Assembly: GCA_963754645.1 (NCBI GenBank)
Contig: CAVWGP010000001.1
Coordinates: 372,001-436,000 of the forward strand
DNA: 64,000 bases
Reading direction: 5' to 3'
Source: CAVWGP01 sp963754645
GTDB lineage: Bacteria > Pseudomonadota > Alphaproteobacteria > Bin65
Position numbers and translations under genes: made by a program. The notes under the pieces were generated by a model. That model did no database searches. It saw only the letters and a list, made by a program, of their open reading frames with translations, and had not been told where the DNA came from. Numbering within the stretch: position 1 is the first letter of the stretch; every line of letters begins with the position of its first letter. Positions 41,620-50,204 of the stretch are shown here, piece by piece.

Positions 41620-42836
41620 CGGCCGGCGCTCGGCCCCGCGATCGTGCCCTTCGCCGCCAGCGCTTCGATCTCGCTTGGCGTATATCCGACTTCGGCCAGA
41701 ATTGCGCGGCTGTGCTGGCCGTAATCCGGCGGAAAGGAATATTCCCGCGCCGCGCCCGGCAGATCGACCGCCATGGGCTGCATGCGGACCGTGCGGTTGC
41801 TATCCGGAATTTTGGTTTCGACCATCTTGCCGCGGATGGCGGCGAGCTCGTGCACCTGGCGGATCGTGTTGATCGCCGCGTTGGGAATCGTGGCGGCGGT
41901 GAATTCCTTGGCCATTTCGGCGCAGCTGTGCCGCGCGGTGATGGCGCCGAGATCGCGATAGATCGCCTTACGATCCTTGTAGCGGCCGTCGGCGGTGTCG
42001 CGGCTGGCGCCGTTCTTGAGCGGGGCAAAAACCTCGCGCCCGGTCAAGCGCTGCCACTGCACGTTGCTGCCGAGCGCCATGTAGATGAATCCGTCCTTGC
42101 AGGGATAGACGTTGGACGGGATGAATTTGCGATGCGCGTTGCCCCAGCGCGTGATTTCCTCGTCGGCGCAATCGAGATCGACGAGCGGCAGCAAGGTGAT
42201 GAGCCAGGACGCGGCGGCCTGCAGCATCGACACGTCGATGCGCTTGCCCTTGCCGGTTTCGGCGCGCTCGGCGAGCGCGAGCATGACATTGGCGTAGACT
42301 TCGTCGCCGGCCTTGAGATCGACCAGCGGCACGCCGGCCAGCATCGGCGGACCGTCGGGATCGCCGGTCACTTCCATGAAGCCGACCATGGCCTGGATGA
42401 CGGGATCGTAGCCGGGCCGATCCGGATAGGCCGGCCCCATCGCCGAGATGCCGGCCCAAATCAGATCGGGCTTGACCGCGGAGAGCGTTTCGTAATCGAT
42501 GCCGAGCGGCTTGTAGCGTTGCGGCACGGTGTTGCAGCAGAAAATATCGACATCGAGCGCCTTGATGATGCGCTTCAGCGCCGCCTGGCCTTCGGCCGAT
42601 TTGAGATCGAGCGCGATCGCTTCCTTGCCGATATTGGGGCCGAGGAAATAAGAGTTGCGCGCGCCCGTCGTCACCGGCTTGCCGATATAGCGGTTGGGAT
42701 CGCCGGGCTGGCCGCCGCGGCCCTCGGTGCCCGTCGCCTCGATGCGGATCACGCGCCAGCCGAGCTGGACGAAGCGCAGCGTGGCGGAGGGCATGGCCAG
42801 GGCCTGCTCCATGGAAAGAACGGTGCGGCGTTTCAT
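41616..42836 (-). CDS. Class III (CaiB/BaiF) CoA-transferase
   Basis: Start at 42836 (MKRRTVLSMEQALAMPSATL) gives 406 residues; the frame is open to 42893 but would overlap the mutase gene. Family blocks are GWRVIRIEATG, NSYFLGPNIGKEAIALDLKS, FCCNTVPQRYKPLGIDYETL, GYDPVIQAMVGFMEVTGDPD with the catalytic Asp region, and GKGKRIDVSMLQAA. These enzymes move CoA between organic acids. It follows the mutase large subunit by 20 bp, so it probably provides or recovers the CoA ester used by the mutase module. Confidence 0.88.
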   Translation of the reverse strand: MKRRTVLSMEQALAMPSATLRFVQLGWRVIRIEATGTEGRGGQPGDPNRYIGKPVTTGARNSYFLGPNIGKEAIALDLKSAEGQAALKRIIKALDVDIFCCNTVPQRYKPLGIDYETLSAVKPDLIWAGISAMGPAYPDRPGYDPVIQAMVGFMEVTGDPDGPPMLAGVPLVDLKAGDEVYANVMLALAERAETGKGKRIDVSMLQAAASWLITLLPLVDLDCADEEITRWGNAHRKFIPSNVYPCKDGFIYMALGSNVQWQRLTGREVFAPLKNGASRDTADGRYKDRKAIYRDLGAITARHSCAEMAKEFTAATIPNAAINTIRQVHELAAIRGKMVETKIPDSNRTVRMQPMAVDLPGAAREYSFPPDYGQHSRAILAEVGYTPSEIEALAAKGTIAGPSAGR

Positions 42837-42855
42837 GGTTCGATCTCGTCCGGCG

Positions 42856-44496
42856 TTAGAGGGTGATCGGCTCCTGGTAGCGGCCATAGACATCGACCAG
42901 GACCTTGGTCATCTCGCCGACCGTGGCGTAGGCCTTCACGGCCTCCATGATGGCGGGCATCGTGTTGGCGTTCGCTTTCGCGTCGGCGCGGAGGCGGTCG
43001 AGCGCGCGTGCGACCGCGGCATTGTCGCGCGTCGCCTTGATCTTCGCCAGGCTGTCGATCTGCAGCTTCAAGTCCTCGGTCTTGGTCGGATGGAATTCGA
43101 CATCCGGCTTTTCCTCGTCGACGCGGTAGCAATTGACGCCGACCTTGCGGAACTCGCCGGATTCGAGCTTCTTCTGATGCTCATAGGCTTGGCGCGAAAC
43201 GTGGTCCTGGACCCGGCCGGTGGCCACGCCCTCGACAATGCCGCCCTCGGCGTCGACGCGCTTCATCACTTCGACCATCTTGGCTTCCATCTGATCGGTC
43301 AGCGCCTCGATGAAATACGAGCCGCCGAGCGGATCGACCGTGTCGCACAGGCCCATTTCCTCGATCAGGATTTGCATGGTACGCAATGAGATGCGCTGCG
43401 CCTTGGGGCTCGGGATCGTATAGGCCTCGTCGTAGCAGCAGAGCGCGATGGTCTGCGCGCCCGACAGCGCCGCGATCAGCGCGTAATAGGCGCCGCGCAC
43501 GATGTTGTTCTCCGGCTGGTCGATGGTGAGGCCGAAACCGCCGCCGCCGGCGATCATGCGCATCCACATCGTCTTCGGATCCTGGGCGCCGTATTGCTCT
43601 TTCAGAATTTTCGCCCACAGCCGGCGGCCGGCGCGGAATTTCGCGACCTGCTCGAAGAGATTGCCGAAAATGTTGAAATTGAACGACAGCCGGCCGCCGA
43701 ATTCGTCGATGTGCAGGCCGCGCTTCAGCGCTTCGTCGGCATAGGCCTTGGCGATGGCGAAAGCGTAGCCCATTTCTTCGGCCGGATTGGCGCCCGATTC
43801 GCGGATGTGATAGCCGCAAACGCTGACCGGGCTATAGGCCGGCGCGTGCTTGGCGCAATACTCGATCGTGTCGGCGACGAGCTTGATCGAGGGCTGCACC
43901 GGAAAAATCCACGTGCCGCGGCCGACGAACTCTTTCAAGATATCGTTCTGGGCGGTGCCGCGCAGCTCCTTGAGATCGAAGCCGCGCTTCTCCGCCATCG
44001 CCAGATACATGGCGATCAGGATCGCGGCCGAGCCGTTGATCGTCAGCGATACCGTGATCTTGTCGAGATCGACGCCGTCGAAGGCGACTTCGAAATCCCG
44101 GAGACTATCGACCGCCATGCCGACGCGGCCGACCTCGCCCGCCGCCGCCGGATCGTCGCTGTCAAGGCCGCACTGGGTCGGCAGATCGAAGGCGACGTTG
44201 AGGCCGGTCTGGCCGTTCTTGATGAGATAGTGGAAGCGCTCGTTGGTCGCCCTGGCGTTGGAAAAACCGGTGTATTGCCGCATCGTCCACGGGCGCAGGC
44301 GGTACATTTCGGGATGGATGCCGCGGGTGAAGGGATATTGCCCCGCCGCCCCGTCCTCGGCCAGCTTGGCGGCGCCGTTGCTTATGTCGGCGGCCGTGTA
44401 GAGCGGCTTGATCTCGACGCCCAATTCGTTGACCACGGGCTTGAGCGCCTTGGGCGCGCGGGCGGGCTTGGCGGCGGCTTTCAGTTCCTGGGCCAT
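42856..44496 (-). CDS. B12-dependent acyl-CoA mutase, large (catalytic) subunit
   Basis: Start at 44496 (MAQELKAAAKPARAPK), 546 residues, without the C-terminal B12 domain, which is encoded by the next upstream gene. Methylmalonyl-CoA mutase family blocks are seen: YPFTRGIHPEMYRLRPWTMR, NGQTGLNVAFDLPTQ, LTINGSAAILIAMY and NDILKEFVGRGTWIFP. The residues that select methylmalonyl-CoA in the Propionibacterium enzyme (Tyr89, Arg207) appear conserved as Tyr75 (RQYTGFSN) and Arg193 (GRGTW); 2-hydroxyisobutyryl- and isobutyryl-CoA mutases differ there. Methylmalonyl-CoA or a close dicarboxylic analogue is therefore the best guess. The split form is unusual for an alphaproteobacterium. Confidence 0.88.
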   Translation of the reverse strand: MAQELKAAAKPARAPKALKPVVNELGVEIKPLYTAADISNGAAKLAEDGAAGQYPFTRGIHPEMYRLRPWTMRQYTGFSNARATNERFHYLIKNGQTGLNVAFDLPTQCGLDSDDPAAAGEVGRVGMAVDSLRDFEVAFDGVDLDKITVSLTINGSAAILIAMYLAMAEKRGFDLKELRGTAQNDILKEFVGRGTWIFPVQPSIKLVADTIEYCAKHAPAYSPVSVCGYHIRESGANPAEEMGYAFAIAKAYADEALKRGLHIDEFGGRLSFNFNIFGNLFEQVAKFRAGRRLWAKILKEQYGAQDPKTMWMRMIAGGGGFGLTIDQPENNIVRGAYYALIAALSGAQTIALCCYDEAYTIPSPKAQRISLRTMQILIEEMGLCDTVDPLGGSYFIEALTDQMEAKMVEVMKRVDAEGGIVEGVATGRVQDHVSRQAYEHQKKLESGEFRKVGVNCYRVDEEKPDVEFHPTKTEDLKLQIDSLAKIKATRDNAAVARALDRLRADAKANANTMPAIMEAVKAYATVGEMTKVLVDVYGRYQEPITL

Positions 44497-44939
44497 TTCG
44501 ACACCTTTTCCTTGATGAACGCGACGATGTCGTCGAGCTTGCTGCCCGTGGCGAAAACGCCATCGACGCCGATATCCTTGAGCGCTTCCCAATCCTTGTC
44601 GGGCACGTTGCCGCCGACGAGCCACAGGCGCGTGCCGAGATTGTATTCGTCCCACAGCTCGCGCAGCCGCTTGCACAATGGAATGTGCGATCCCGACAGG
44701 ACCGAGAAACCGATCACGTCAACGTCTTCGTCGCGCGCGATTTTGGCGATTTCCTCGGGCATTTTTCGGAGGCCGGTATAGATCACTTCCATGCCGGCGT
44801 CCTTCAACGCCCGCACCACGATCTTGCCGCCGACATCGTGGCCGTCGAGGCCGGGCTTCGCGATCAGCACCTTGATCGGCCGCGCGCCCTTGGCTGCATC
44901 GGCGCGCGAAGCGGCGGTTTTGGTTCCCGCGATCGTCAT
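44481..44939 (-). CDS. B12-dependent acyl-CoA mutase, small (cobalamin-binding) subunit
   Basis: Start at 44939 gives 152 residues, overlapping the acyl-CoA dehydrogenase stop by 4 bp and the large-subunit start by 16 bp. The cobalamin motif DxHxxG is DGHDVGGK (Asp32, His34), followed by DVIGFSVLSGSHIPL and LWLVGGNVPDKDWEALKDIG, the typical SxL and GG blocks. It binds base-off/His-on adenosylcobalamin and assembles with the large subunit. The first 20 residues are a flexible Ala/Lys-rich lead. Confidence 0.9.
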   Translation of the reverse strand: MTIAGTKTAASRADAAKGARPIKVLIAKPGLDGHDVGGKIVVRALKDAGMEVIYTGLRKMPEEIAKIARDEDVDVIGFSVLSGSHIPLCKRLRELWDEYNLGTRLWLVGGNVPDKDWEALKDIGVDGVFATGSKLDDIVAFIKEKVSKWPRN

Positions 44940-46066
44940 TCCTTCCCCAACTCCCGTGCGATCATGAGCTTCAAGATTTCGCTGGTGCCGCCGCCGATCA
45001 GCAGAAAGCGCACGTCGCGCAAATAGCGCTGCGCCGGATATTCCATGGCGAAGCCGTAGGAGGCGTAGATGCGCGAGGCGTGTTCGCATATTTCGGCGGC
45101 GGCTTCGCTGGCGAACAGCTTGGCCATCGACGCCTCCTTGTGATGCGGCTTGCCGGAATCGTGCAGCCATGCGGCATAGCGCACGAGGTGCTTGGCGGCT
45201 TCGAGCTGGGTGCCCATCTCGGCGAGGCGGAGCTGGATCGCCTGGAATTGCGCGATCGGCTTGCCGAACTGCTTACGCTCGGCGGAATAGGTGAGCGCCG
45301 AAGCGAGCGCCGCGCGCGCGATGCCGACGCCCATGGCGCCGGTCATGATGCGGATCTGGGCCAGCACCTTGCGCAGATGCATTTCGCCCTCGCCGACTGC
45401 ACAGAGCCGGTGGCTTTCGGGCACGAAACAGTCGCTGAACGACAGCTCCGAGGTCGGCAACCCGCGCACGCCGAGCTTTTCGATCGCCTTGCCGACGGCC
45501 AAGCCCTTGAAGCCCTTCTCGACCAGGAAAATCGTCAGCGCGCCGGGCTCACCCGCTTTGGCGAAAACGGTGAAGAAATCGGCGACCGGCGCCGAGGAGA
45601 CCCACATTTTTTGGCCGTTGAGCAGCCAGCCGCCATCGGTCTTGGTGGCGCGCGTCGTCATGCCGTGCAGGTCCGAGCCGGCATTGGGCTCGGTCATGCA
45701 AATCCCGCCGATCTTCTTGCCGTCGAGCGCGGGCTCGAACAGGCGCTGCTTGATATCGGGCGAGCCGAGCTGAAACAGGAAGTTCGTGCCCATCAGCGCC
45801 TGCATCGAGCAGCACGCGGCCAGCGACATCGACCCCCGCGCCAGCTCTTCGACCGCCGAACAGAAGGGCAGCAGGCCGAGGCTGAGCCCGCCCGCCTCTT
45901 CCGGGTAGCGCATGCGAAAGAAACCGAGTTCGCCCACGCGCAGGAACAGATCGCGCGGAAATTCATGCGCCTCGTCGATGGCTTGGGCGCGGGGCGCCAC
46001 CTGCTCATCGGCAAAGCGCGCGAAGGTTTCGGTGATCGCGCGATGCTCGTCGGGAATGTCGAACAC
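44936..46066 (-). CDS. Acyl-CoA dehydrogenase
   Basis: A 376-residue flavoprotein beginning MFDIPDEHRAITETFARF. FAD and substrate blocks are CMTEPNAGSDLHGM, GWLLNGQKMWVSSA and the C-terminal EYPAQRYLRDVRFLL followed by IGGGTSEILK. The position of the catalytic Glu of medium/short-chain enzymes is Gly (IGGGT), as in isovaleryl- and long-chain-type members, where the base lies elsewhere. It oxidises an acyl-CoA to the enoyl-CoA, passing electrons to ETF. It heads the mutase operon (dehydrogenase, B12 subunit, mutase, CoA-transferase). Confidence 0.9.
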   Translation of the reverse strand: MFDIPDEHRAITETFARFADEQVAPRAQAIDEAHEFPRDLFLRVGELGFFRMRYPEEAGGLSLGLLPFCSAVEELARGSMSLAACCSMQALMGTNFLFQLGSPDIKQRLFEPALDGKKIGGICMTEPNAGSDLHGMTTRATKTDGGWLLNGQKMWVSSAPVADFFTVFAKAGEPGALTIFLVEKGFKGLAVGKAIEKLGVRGLPTSELSFSDCFVPESHRLCAVGEGEMHLRKVLAQIRIMTGAMGVGIARAALASALTYSAERKQFGKPIAQFQAIQLRLAEMGTQLEAAKHLVRYAAWLHDSGKPHHKEASMAKLFASEAAAEICEHASRIYASYGFAMEYPAQRYLRDVRFLLIGGGTSEILKLMIARELGKE

Positions 46067-46156
46067 GATTTTTAACCGCTTCCGGCTATAAGGGGTTGAG
46101 ACGGCGGCAGACTATACCAGACTGGAAATTTGCGAAATCGCTCAGAATTGCCGCAC

Positions 46157-46993
46157 TTAACGGTTAAGAGCCAGCATGGTCGCGCCGCCCGCGATGACCA
46201 GGCAGGCGGCCAGGCGCCACGGCCCCACCGCCTCGCGGAAAAAGATGCGCCCGAACAGCACGGCAAAGACGACGCTCAACTCGCGCAGCGCCGAGACCAG
46301 CGCGATCGGCAGGATCGACATGGCCCAGATCGCGATGCCATAGGCGACCATCGACGCGGCGCCGGCAAAGCTTGCCTTACCGTAGTCGCCGCGGTTCAGC
46401 GGCCGAAACTGGATGCGCAGCAGGCGCAGCGCGGCCAGGGTGAACAGGCTGCTGCCGATGAACGACCAGGCGATAAAGCCGATGGCGTCGCCCGAGGCGC
46501 GCACGCCCATGCCGTCGGCGAGCGAATAGGTGGCGATCGACATCGCCGTCAAGACGGCCATCACGAAAGCGCGCAAAGGCATACGGCGCGCGCCCGAGCG
46601 GCGCATCGCCAGCACGCCGATTGAGACCAATACGACGCCGATCAACACCGGCGTTTTGGGTAGCTCGGCGGCGATCAGGCCGGCGCCGAGTGCCACCAGC
46701 AAAGGCGCGCCGCCGCGCGCGATCGGATAGACTTCGCTCAGCTCGCCGTGGCGATAGGCGTCGACCAATGTGAGCCAATAGGTGACGTGGGCGACCGCCG
46801 TGACCGCGAGCCACGGCCAGCTCGCCGCCGCCGGGAACTGCGTGAACGGCGCCAGCGCCGCTGCGATGACGAACTCGGCGATCAGCAGAACGCGAACGGT
46901 CGAAAATGTATCGCCGCCGCTCTTCAGCGCCGCGTTCCAGGCGGCGTGAAGAAAAGCGGCAACGAGGACCAGGAGAACGGCGAATTCGGACAT
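46157..46993 (-). CDS. EamA/DMT-family membrane transporter
   Basis: Start at 46993 (MSEFAVLLVLVAAFLHAAWN) gives 278 residues with about ten hydrophobic segments and a two-fold EamA repeat. FLHAAWNAALKSGGD and YPIARGGAPLLVALGA are typical of the family. It probably exports a metabolite or amino acid across the inner membrane. It is divergent from the hotdog gene (94 bp between starts) and lies upstream of, and co-oriented with, the dehydrogenase operon, with a 90-bp gap. Confidence 0.87.
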   Translation of the reverse strand: MSEFAVLLVLVAAFLHAAWNAALKSGGDTFSTVRVLLIAEFVIAAALAPFTQFPAAASWPWLAVTAVAHVTYWLTLVDAYRHGELSEVYPIARGGAPLLVALGAGLIAAELPKTPVLIGVVLVSIGVLAMRRSGARRMPLRAFVMAVLTAMSIATYSLADGMGVRASGDAIGFIAWSFIGSSLFTLAALRLLRIQFRPLNRGDYGKASFAGAASMVAYGIAIWAMSILPIALVSALRELSVVFAVLFGRIFFREAVGPWRLAACLVIAGGATMLALNR

Positions 46994-47087
46994 TGGCCGC
47001 GCAAACTCCCATGGCCGGGAAGCCGTGACAATCGAAGTTTCGCGCTCCAATCTGGCTCGATCGCATCAAACGCAAGGAAGAGCAACA

Positions 47088-47516
47088 ATGCCGGAACCCG
47101 ATCTCGCGAAGTTTTCCGCCACCATCGAGACCCGCGTCGATAGCCATTATGCCAATCAAGTCGTATCCCTCGGCATCATCGCCGAGCTATTGGGCATGGC
47201 CGGAACCAAGCTCGCCTATATGTTCGACGGCGACGGGGGATACATGGCCAAGTTCGACAATCTCGAATTCCTGGCGCCGGTCTATCAGGGCGACTTCGTG
47301 CGCGTGACGGCGCGGCTGACCGGCGTCGGCAACAGCTCGCGGCGGCGCGCTTACGAAGCCTATGTCACGGCGCGCTGCCACGGCATCGGCACCGCGCCCT
47401 CGCATGGCGAGGTGCTCGATCCGCCGCTGCTCGTCGCGCGCGCGACCGGGATCACGGTGACGCCGCTCGCCGATCAGCGGCTGACGCCGCCGGCGCTGAA
47501 AGGCAACCCGAAGTGA
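47088..47516 (+). CDS. kal: Hotdog-fold protein resembling 3-aminobutyryl-CoA ammonia-lyase
   Basis: ATG 47088 is preceded by AAGGAAG; 142 residues. The segment FDNLEFLAPVYQGDFVRVTA followed by LTGVGNSSRRRAYEAYV and LLVARATG closely resembles Kal, the ammonia-lyase of the lysine fermentation pathway that converts 3-aminobutyryl-CoA to crotonyl-CoA. The alternative is a generic MaoC/acyl-CoA thioesterase-like hotdog protein. The neighbouring acyl-CoA synthetase, mutase and dehydrogenase fit beta-amino acyl-CoA breakdown. The other genes of lysine fermentation are not present in this window. Confidence 0.72.
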   Translation: MPEPDLAKFSATIETRVDSHYANQVVSLGIIAELLGMAGTKLAYMFDGDGGYMAKFDNLEFLAPVYQGDFVRVTARLTGVGNSSRRRAYEAYVTARCHGIGTAPSHGEVLDPPLLVARATGITVTPLADQRLTPPALKGNPK

Positions 47517-47528
47517 CGCGCGAGTCGG

Positions 47529-49166
47529 CTACCGCCAAACGCCATCGACGCGGTCGTAGCTGCCGGCGCGCAGGTCGGGCTTTTCCTTGACCAGCTCGCC
47601 CTTGGCTATTTTTTCCGACGGCGTCTTGGGCAGGCTGCCGCGGAACTCGTAGTAGCGCGGCACCTTGAACTTCGCGAGATTGGCCTCGCAATGCGCGATG
47701 ACGCGCTCCAGCGGCAGATCGCGCGGCGCCAGGCCGGGCTGCAAGACGAGATAGACCTTCACTTCTTCCTTGCGGGTTTCGTCGGGCACCGGCACGGCCG
47801 CGGCCTCGGCGATCTCGGGCAGGCCGCGCAGCACGGCCTCGACCTCGCGCGCCGCGATGTTCTCGCCCGCCCTGCGGATCATGTCCTTGACCCGCCCGAC
47901 GATGAAATAATAGCCGCGCGCGTCTTGCCGGAAGAGATCGCCGGTGCGGAACCAATCGCCGTGGAAGGCGGCGGCGGTCGCCTCCGGTTTGTTATAGTAG
48001 CCGCGCAGGATGCCGGGGCCGCAGATGAGCAGCTCGCCGGTGCCGCCGGGCGCCACCGGATTGCCGGCCTGGTCGGCGATGCGCGCCTCGCGGAACGGCG
48101 CCACCACGCCGCACGAGCCCGAGCCCACCATGTCGGCGGCCTCGATCGGCATGAACAGGCCCGAGCCGATCTCGGTCATGCCATAGGCTTCGCGGATGAT
48201 GCAGTCGTAGCGCGCCTCGGCCTCGGCCTGGCTTTCCTTGCGCAGGCCGTAGCAATTCATGCGGATCAGCGCATTGCGCGCATCCTCCGGCGCCACCGGC
48301 TGTTTCAGGATCGCTTCGGGAAACAGCGTGAATTCGATGCCGTGCTCGCGCACCCAGGCCATGAAGCGGCTGGTGCTCTGGCGCCGGGCGACGAACAGCG
48401 TGGCGCGGCGATAGAACGCCATCGCCAAGAGCCATTGCGGGTCCATGTAGAAGAAGGGCGTCGCCGCCAGGATGCGGCGATAGTCGCGGCCGTCGCGGAA
48501 CGCATTGACCTTGCCGATGGTCAGCCAATAGCGCTGCGTCAGCATGCAGCCCTTGGGAAAGCCCGTCGTGCCCGATGTGTATTGGATATTGAGCACGTCA
48601 TCGAGCGCAGGCTCGGCGGCAGGCGTGAAATCTTTCGCGTCATGCGCGGCGGCGTCGGCCCAGCGCCGTTGCCCCGGCCCCGGATCGCCGAACACGATGA
48701 CGCGCTCGCTCGCCAAGAGCTGGGGCCGCTCCGGCATGGCGGCCAGATTGGCCAGATAATCGGCGTGGATGACGAGCCAGGCCACGTCGCCGTCATTGAC
48801 CACGTAGCTCATTTCGCGCGGCGTATAGGCGATGTTCATCGGCACCATGACGGCGCCGAGCCGCGCCAGGGCGAGCCAGGTGAGCGGAAAACCCGCGATA
48901 TTGGGCAGCATGACGCCGACATGGCTGCCCTTGCCGATCCCGGCTTCGGCCAAGCCGGCGGCGAGGCGGTTCACGGCGGCGCGGACCTCGGCGAAGGTCG
49001 CGATCTCGCCGCTCTCGAAGAAATTCCAGGCCACCGCATGGGGTGCCGCAGCCGCCGCTTCGTCGAGCAAGGCGCCGAGATTGGGCGGCAGCGCTTCGGC
49101 CGCGATGCGGGCAAGGCGCTCGGCAAGCGGCGTTACGGCGGCGTTCAGGATCTGGGCTCGGGACAT
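47529..49166 (-). CDS. Acyl-CoA synthetase (AMP-forming, CaiC/long-chain-like)
   Basis: A 545-residue ANL enzyme converging on the hotdog gene, 12 bp apart. Motifs: IQYTSGTTGFPKGCMLTQRY, YGMTEIGSG, the TGDLFRQDARGYYFIVGRVK block with DMIRRAGENIAAREVEAVL, and the catalytic Lys in LPKTPSEKIAKGELVKEK. It adenylates a carboxylate and forms its CoA ester. The paralogue at 16256 belongs to the other catabolic operon. Divergent with the amidohydrolase at 49250 (83 bp apart). Confidence 0.9.
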   Translation of the reverse strand: MSRAQILNAAVTPLAERLARIAAEALPPNLGALLDEAAAAAPHAVAWNFFESGEIATFAEVRAAVNRLAAGLAEAGIGKGSHVGVMLPNIAGFPLTWLALARLGAVMVPMNIAYTPREMSYVVNDGDVAWLVIHADYLANLAAMPERPQLLASERVIVFGDPGPGQRRWADAAAHDAKDFTPAAEPALDDVLNIQYTSGTTGFPKGCMLTQRYWLTIGKVNAFRDGRDYRRILAATPFFYMDPQWLLAMAFYRRATLFVARRQSTSRFMAWVREHGIEFTLFPEAILKQPVAPEDARNALIRMNCYGLRKESQAEAEARYDCIIREAYGMTEIGSGLFMPIEAADMVGSGSCGVVAPFREARIADQAGNPVAPGGTGELLICGPGILRGYYNKPEATAAAFHGDWFRTGDLFRQDARGYYFIVGRVKDMIRRAGENIAAREVEAVLRGLPEIAEAAAVPVPDETRKEEVKVYLVLQPGLAPRDLPLERVIAHCEANLAKFKVPRYYEFRGSLPKTPSEKIAKGELVKEKPDLRAGSYDRVDGVWR

Positions 49167-49249
49167 GCGCGGGCACGATGTTTTTGTTCGAACTCGGCCT
49201 TTGAACCGAATATTGTCGCCGGCGCAAGTGCAATAGCGCGCGACCGCCC

Positions 49250-50107
49250 ATGATCATCGACTATGGCAGCAAGCCGCCGGCCCCGGAATTTCACAAGACC
49301 GGGCCCCACCTCGCCAATTACCGGCGCGTCTACGGCGCGAGCGAGGCCGCGGTCGAGCACGCCGATGCCGGGCCCGCGCAGCTCAAGGCCTGGCTGGACA
49401 ATTACGACCGCCTTGGCGCCCGCCACGTCGTCATCAAGGGCCGCGATATCGAAACGACTTTCGGCTTCAAGATCGCCAACGAGGACGTCGCCGCCTTCTG
49501 CCGCCGGCATGGCCCGCGCTTCATCGGCTTTGCCGGCGCCGATCCGCATAAGGGCATCCGGGCGCTGCGCGACCTCGAATTCGCCGTCAAGGAGCTCGGC
49601 CTGCGCGGCCTCAATCTGCAATGCTTCGAGCTCAAGCTCGCGATCAACGACAAGAAGATGTATCCGCTCTACGCGAAATGCATCGAGCTCGATATTCCGG
49701 TCAACATCCATTGCAGCATCAATTTTTCGACCGCGACCGAAATGGATTACGGCCATCCGCGCTATCTCGACGAGGTGATGGTGCATTTCCCGGAGCTGCG
49801 CGTCTGCGCCTCGCCGCCGGGCTGGCCCTGGGTGCAGGACCTCATCGGCGTCGCCTGGCGCCACAAGAACGTCCATATCGGCATCGTCGCGATGCGGGCG
49901 AAATATCTCAACGTCGCCCATTCCGGCTACGAGCCGCTGCTGCAATACGGCAACACGATCCTCAAGGACCGCATCATCTGGGGCTCGGCCTTTCCCATGA
50001 TGCCGGTCGAAATGGCGCTCGGCGACATCGAGGCCCTGCCGCTCAAGGACGGCGTCAAGCGCCTGTGGCTGCACGACAACGCCGCGCGGTTCCTGGGGCT
50101 GGCATAA
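49250..50107 (+). CDS. Amidohydrolase_2-family protein with degenerate metal site
   Basis: A 285-residue TIM-barrel protein related to the one at 15273 (shared blocks FIGFAGADPHKGIRALRDLE against FSGLAGVDPFRGMQGLRELE). The N-terminal HxH is absent (MIIDYGSKPPAPEF), NIHCSINF keeps one His, and the usual FGTDWP Asp block reads WGSAFPMMP, without the Asp. Several metal ligands are therefore missing. It may be catalytically inactive or use another mechanism. It stands between divergent acyl-CoA synthetase and the polyamine-type importer, 97 bp upstream of the latter. Confidence 0.8.
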   Translation: MIIDYGSKPPAPEFHKTGPHLANYRRVYGASEAAVEHADAGPAQLKAWLDNYDRLGARHVVIKGRDIETTFGFKIANEDVAAFCRRHGPRFIGFAGADPHKGIRALRDLEFAVKELGLRGLNLQCFELKLAINDKKMYPLYAKCIELDIPVNIHCSINFSTATEMDYGHPRYLDEVMVHFPELRVCASPPGWPWVQDLIGVAWRHKNVHIGIVAMRAKYLNVAHSGYEPLLQYGNTILKDRIIWGSAFPMMPVEMALGDIEALPLKDGVKRLWLHDNAARFLGLA

Positions 50108-50204
50108 GCGGTCGATGCGACATTCGCGGCGGGCACGCCGCCATTGAGCCGGGCGCAAAAGCGCTCTAGCCTATGGCCCGAAAACCCCAGGGATGGAGAC
50201 CGCC

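Noticed and set aside
42856..44939. 2-hydroxyisobutyryl-CoA mutase (HcmAB)
   Set aside because: The split layout fits, but the positions that distinguish HcmA are Tyr75 and Arg193 here, as in methylmalonyl-CoA mutase.
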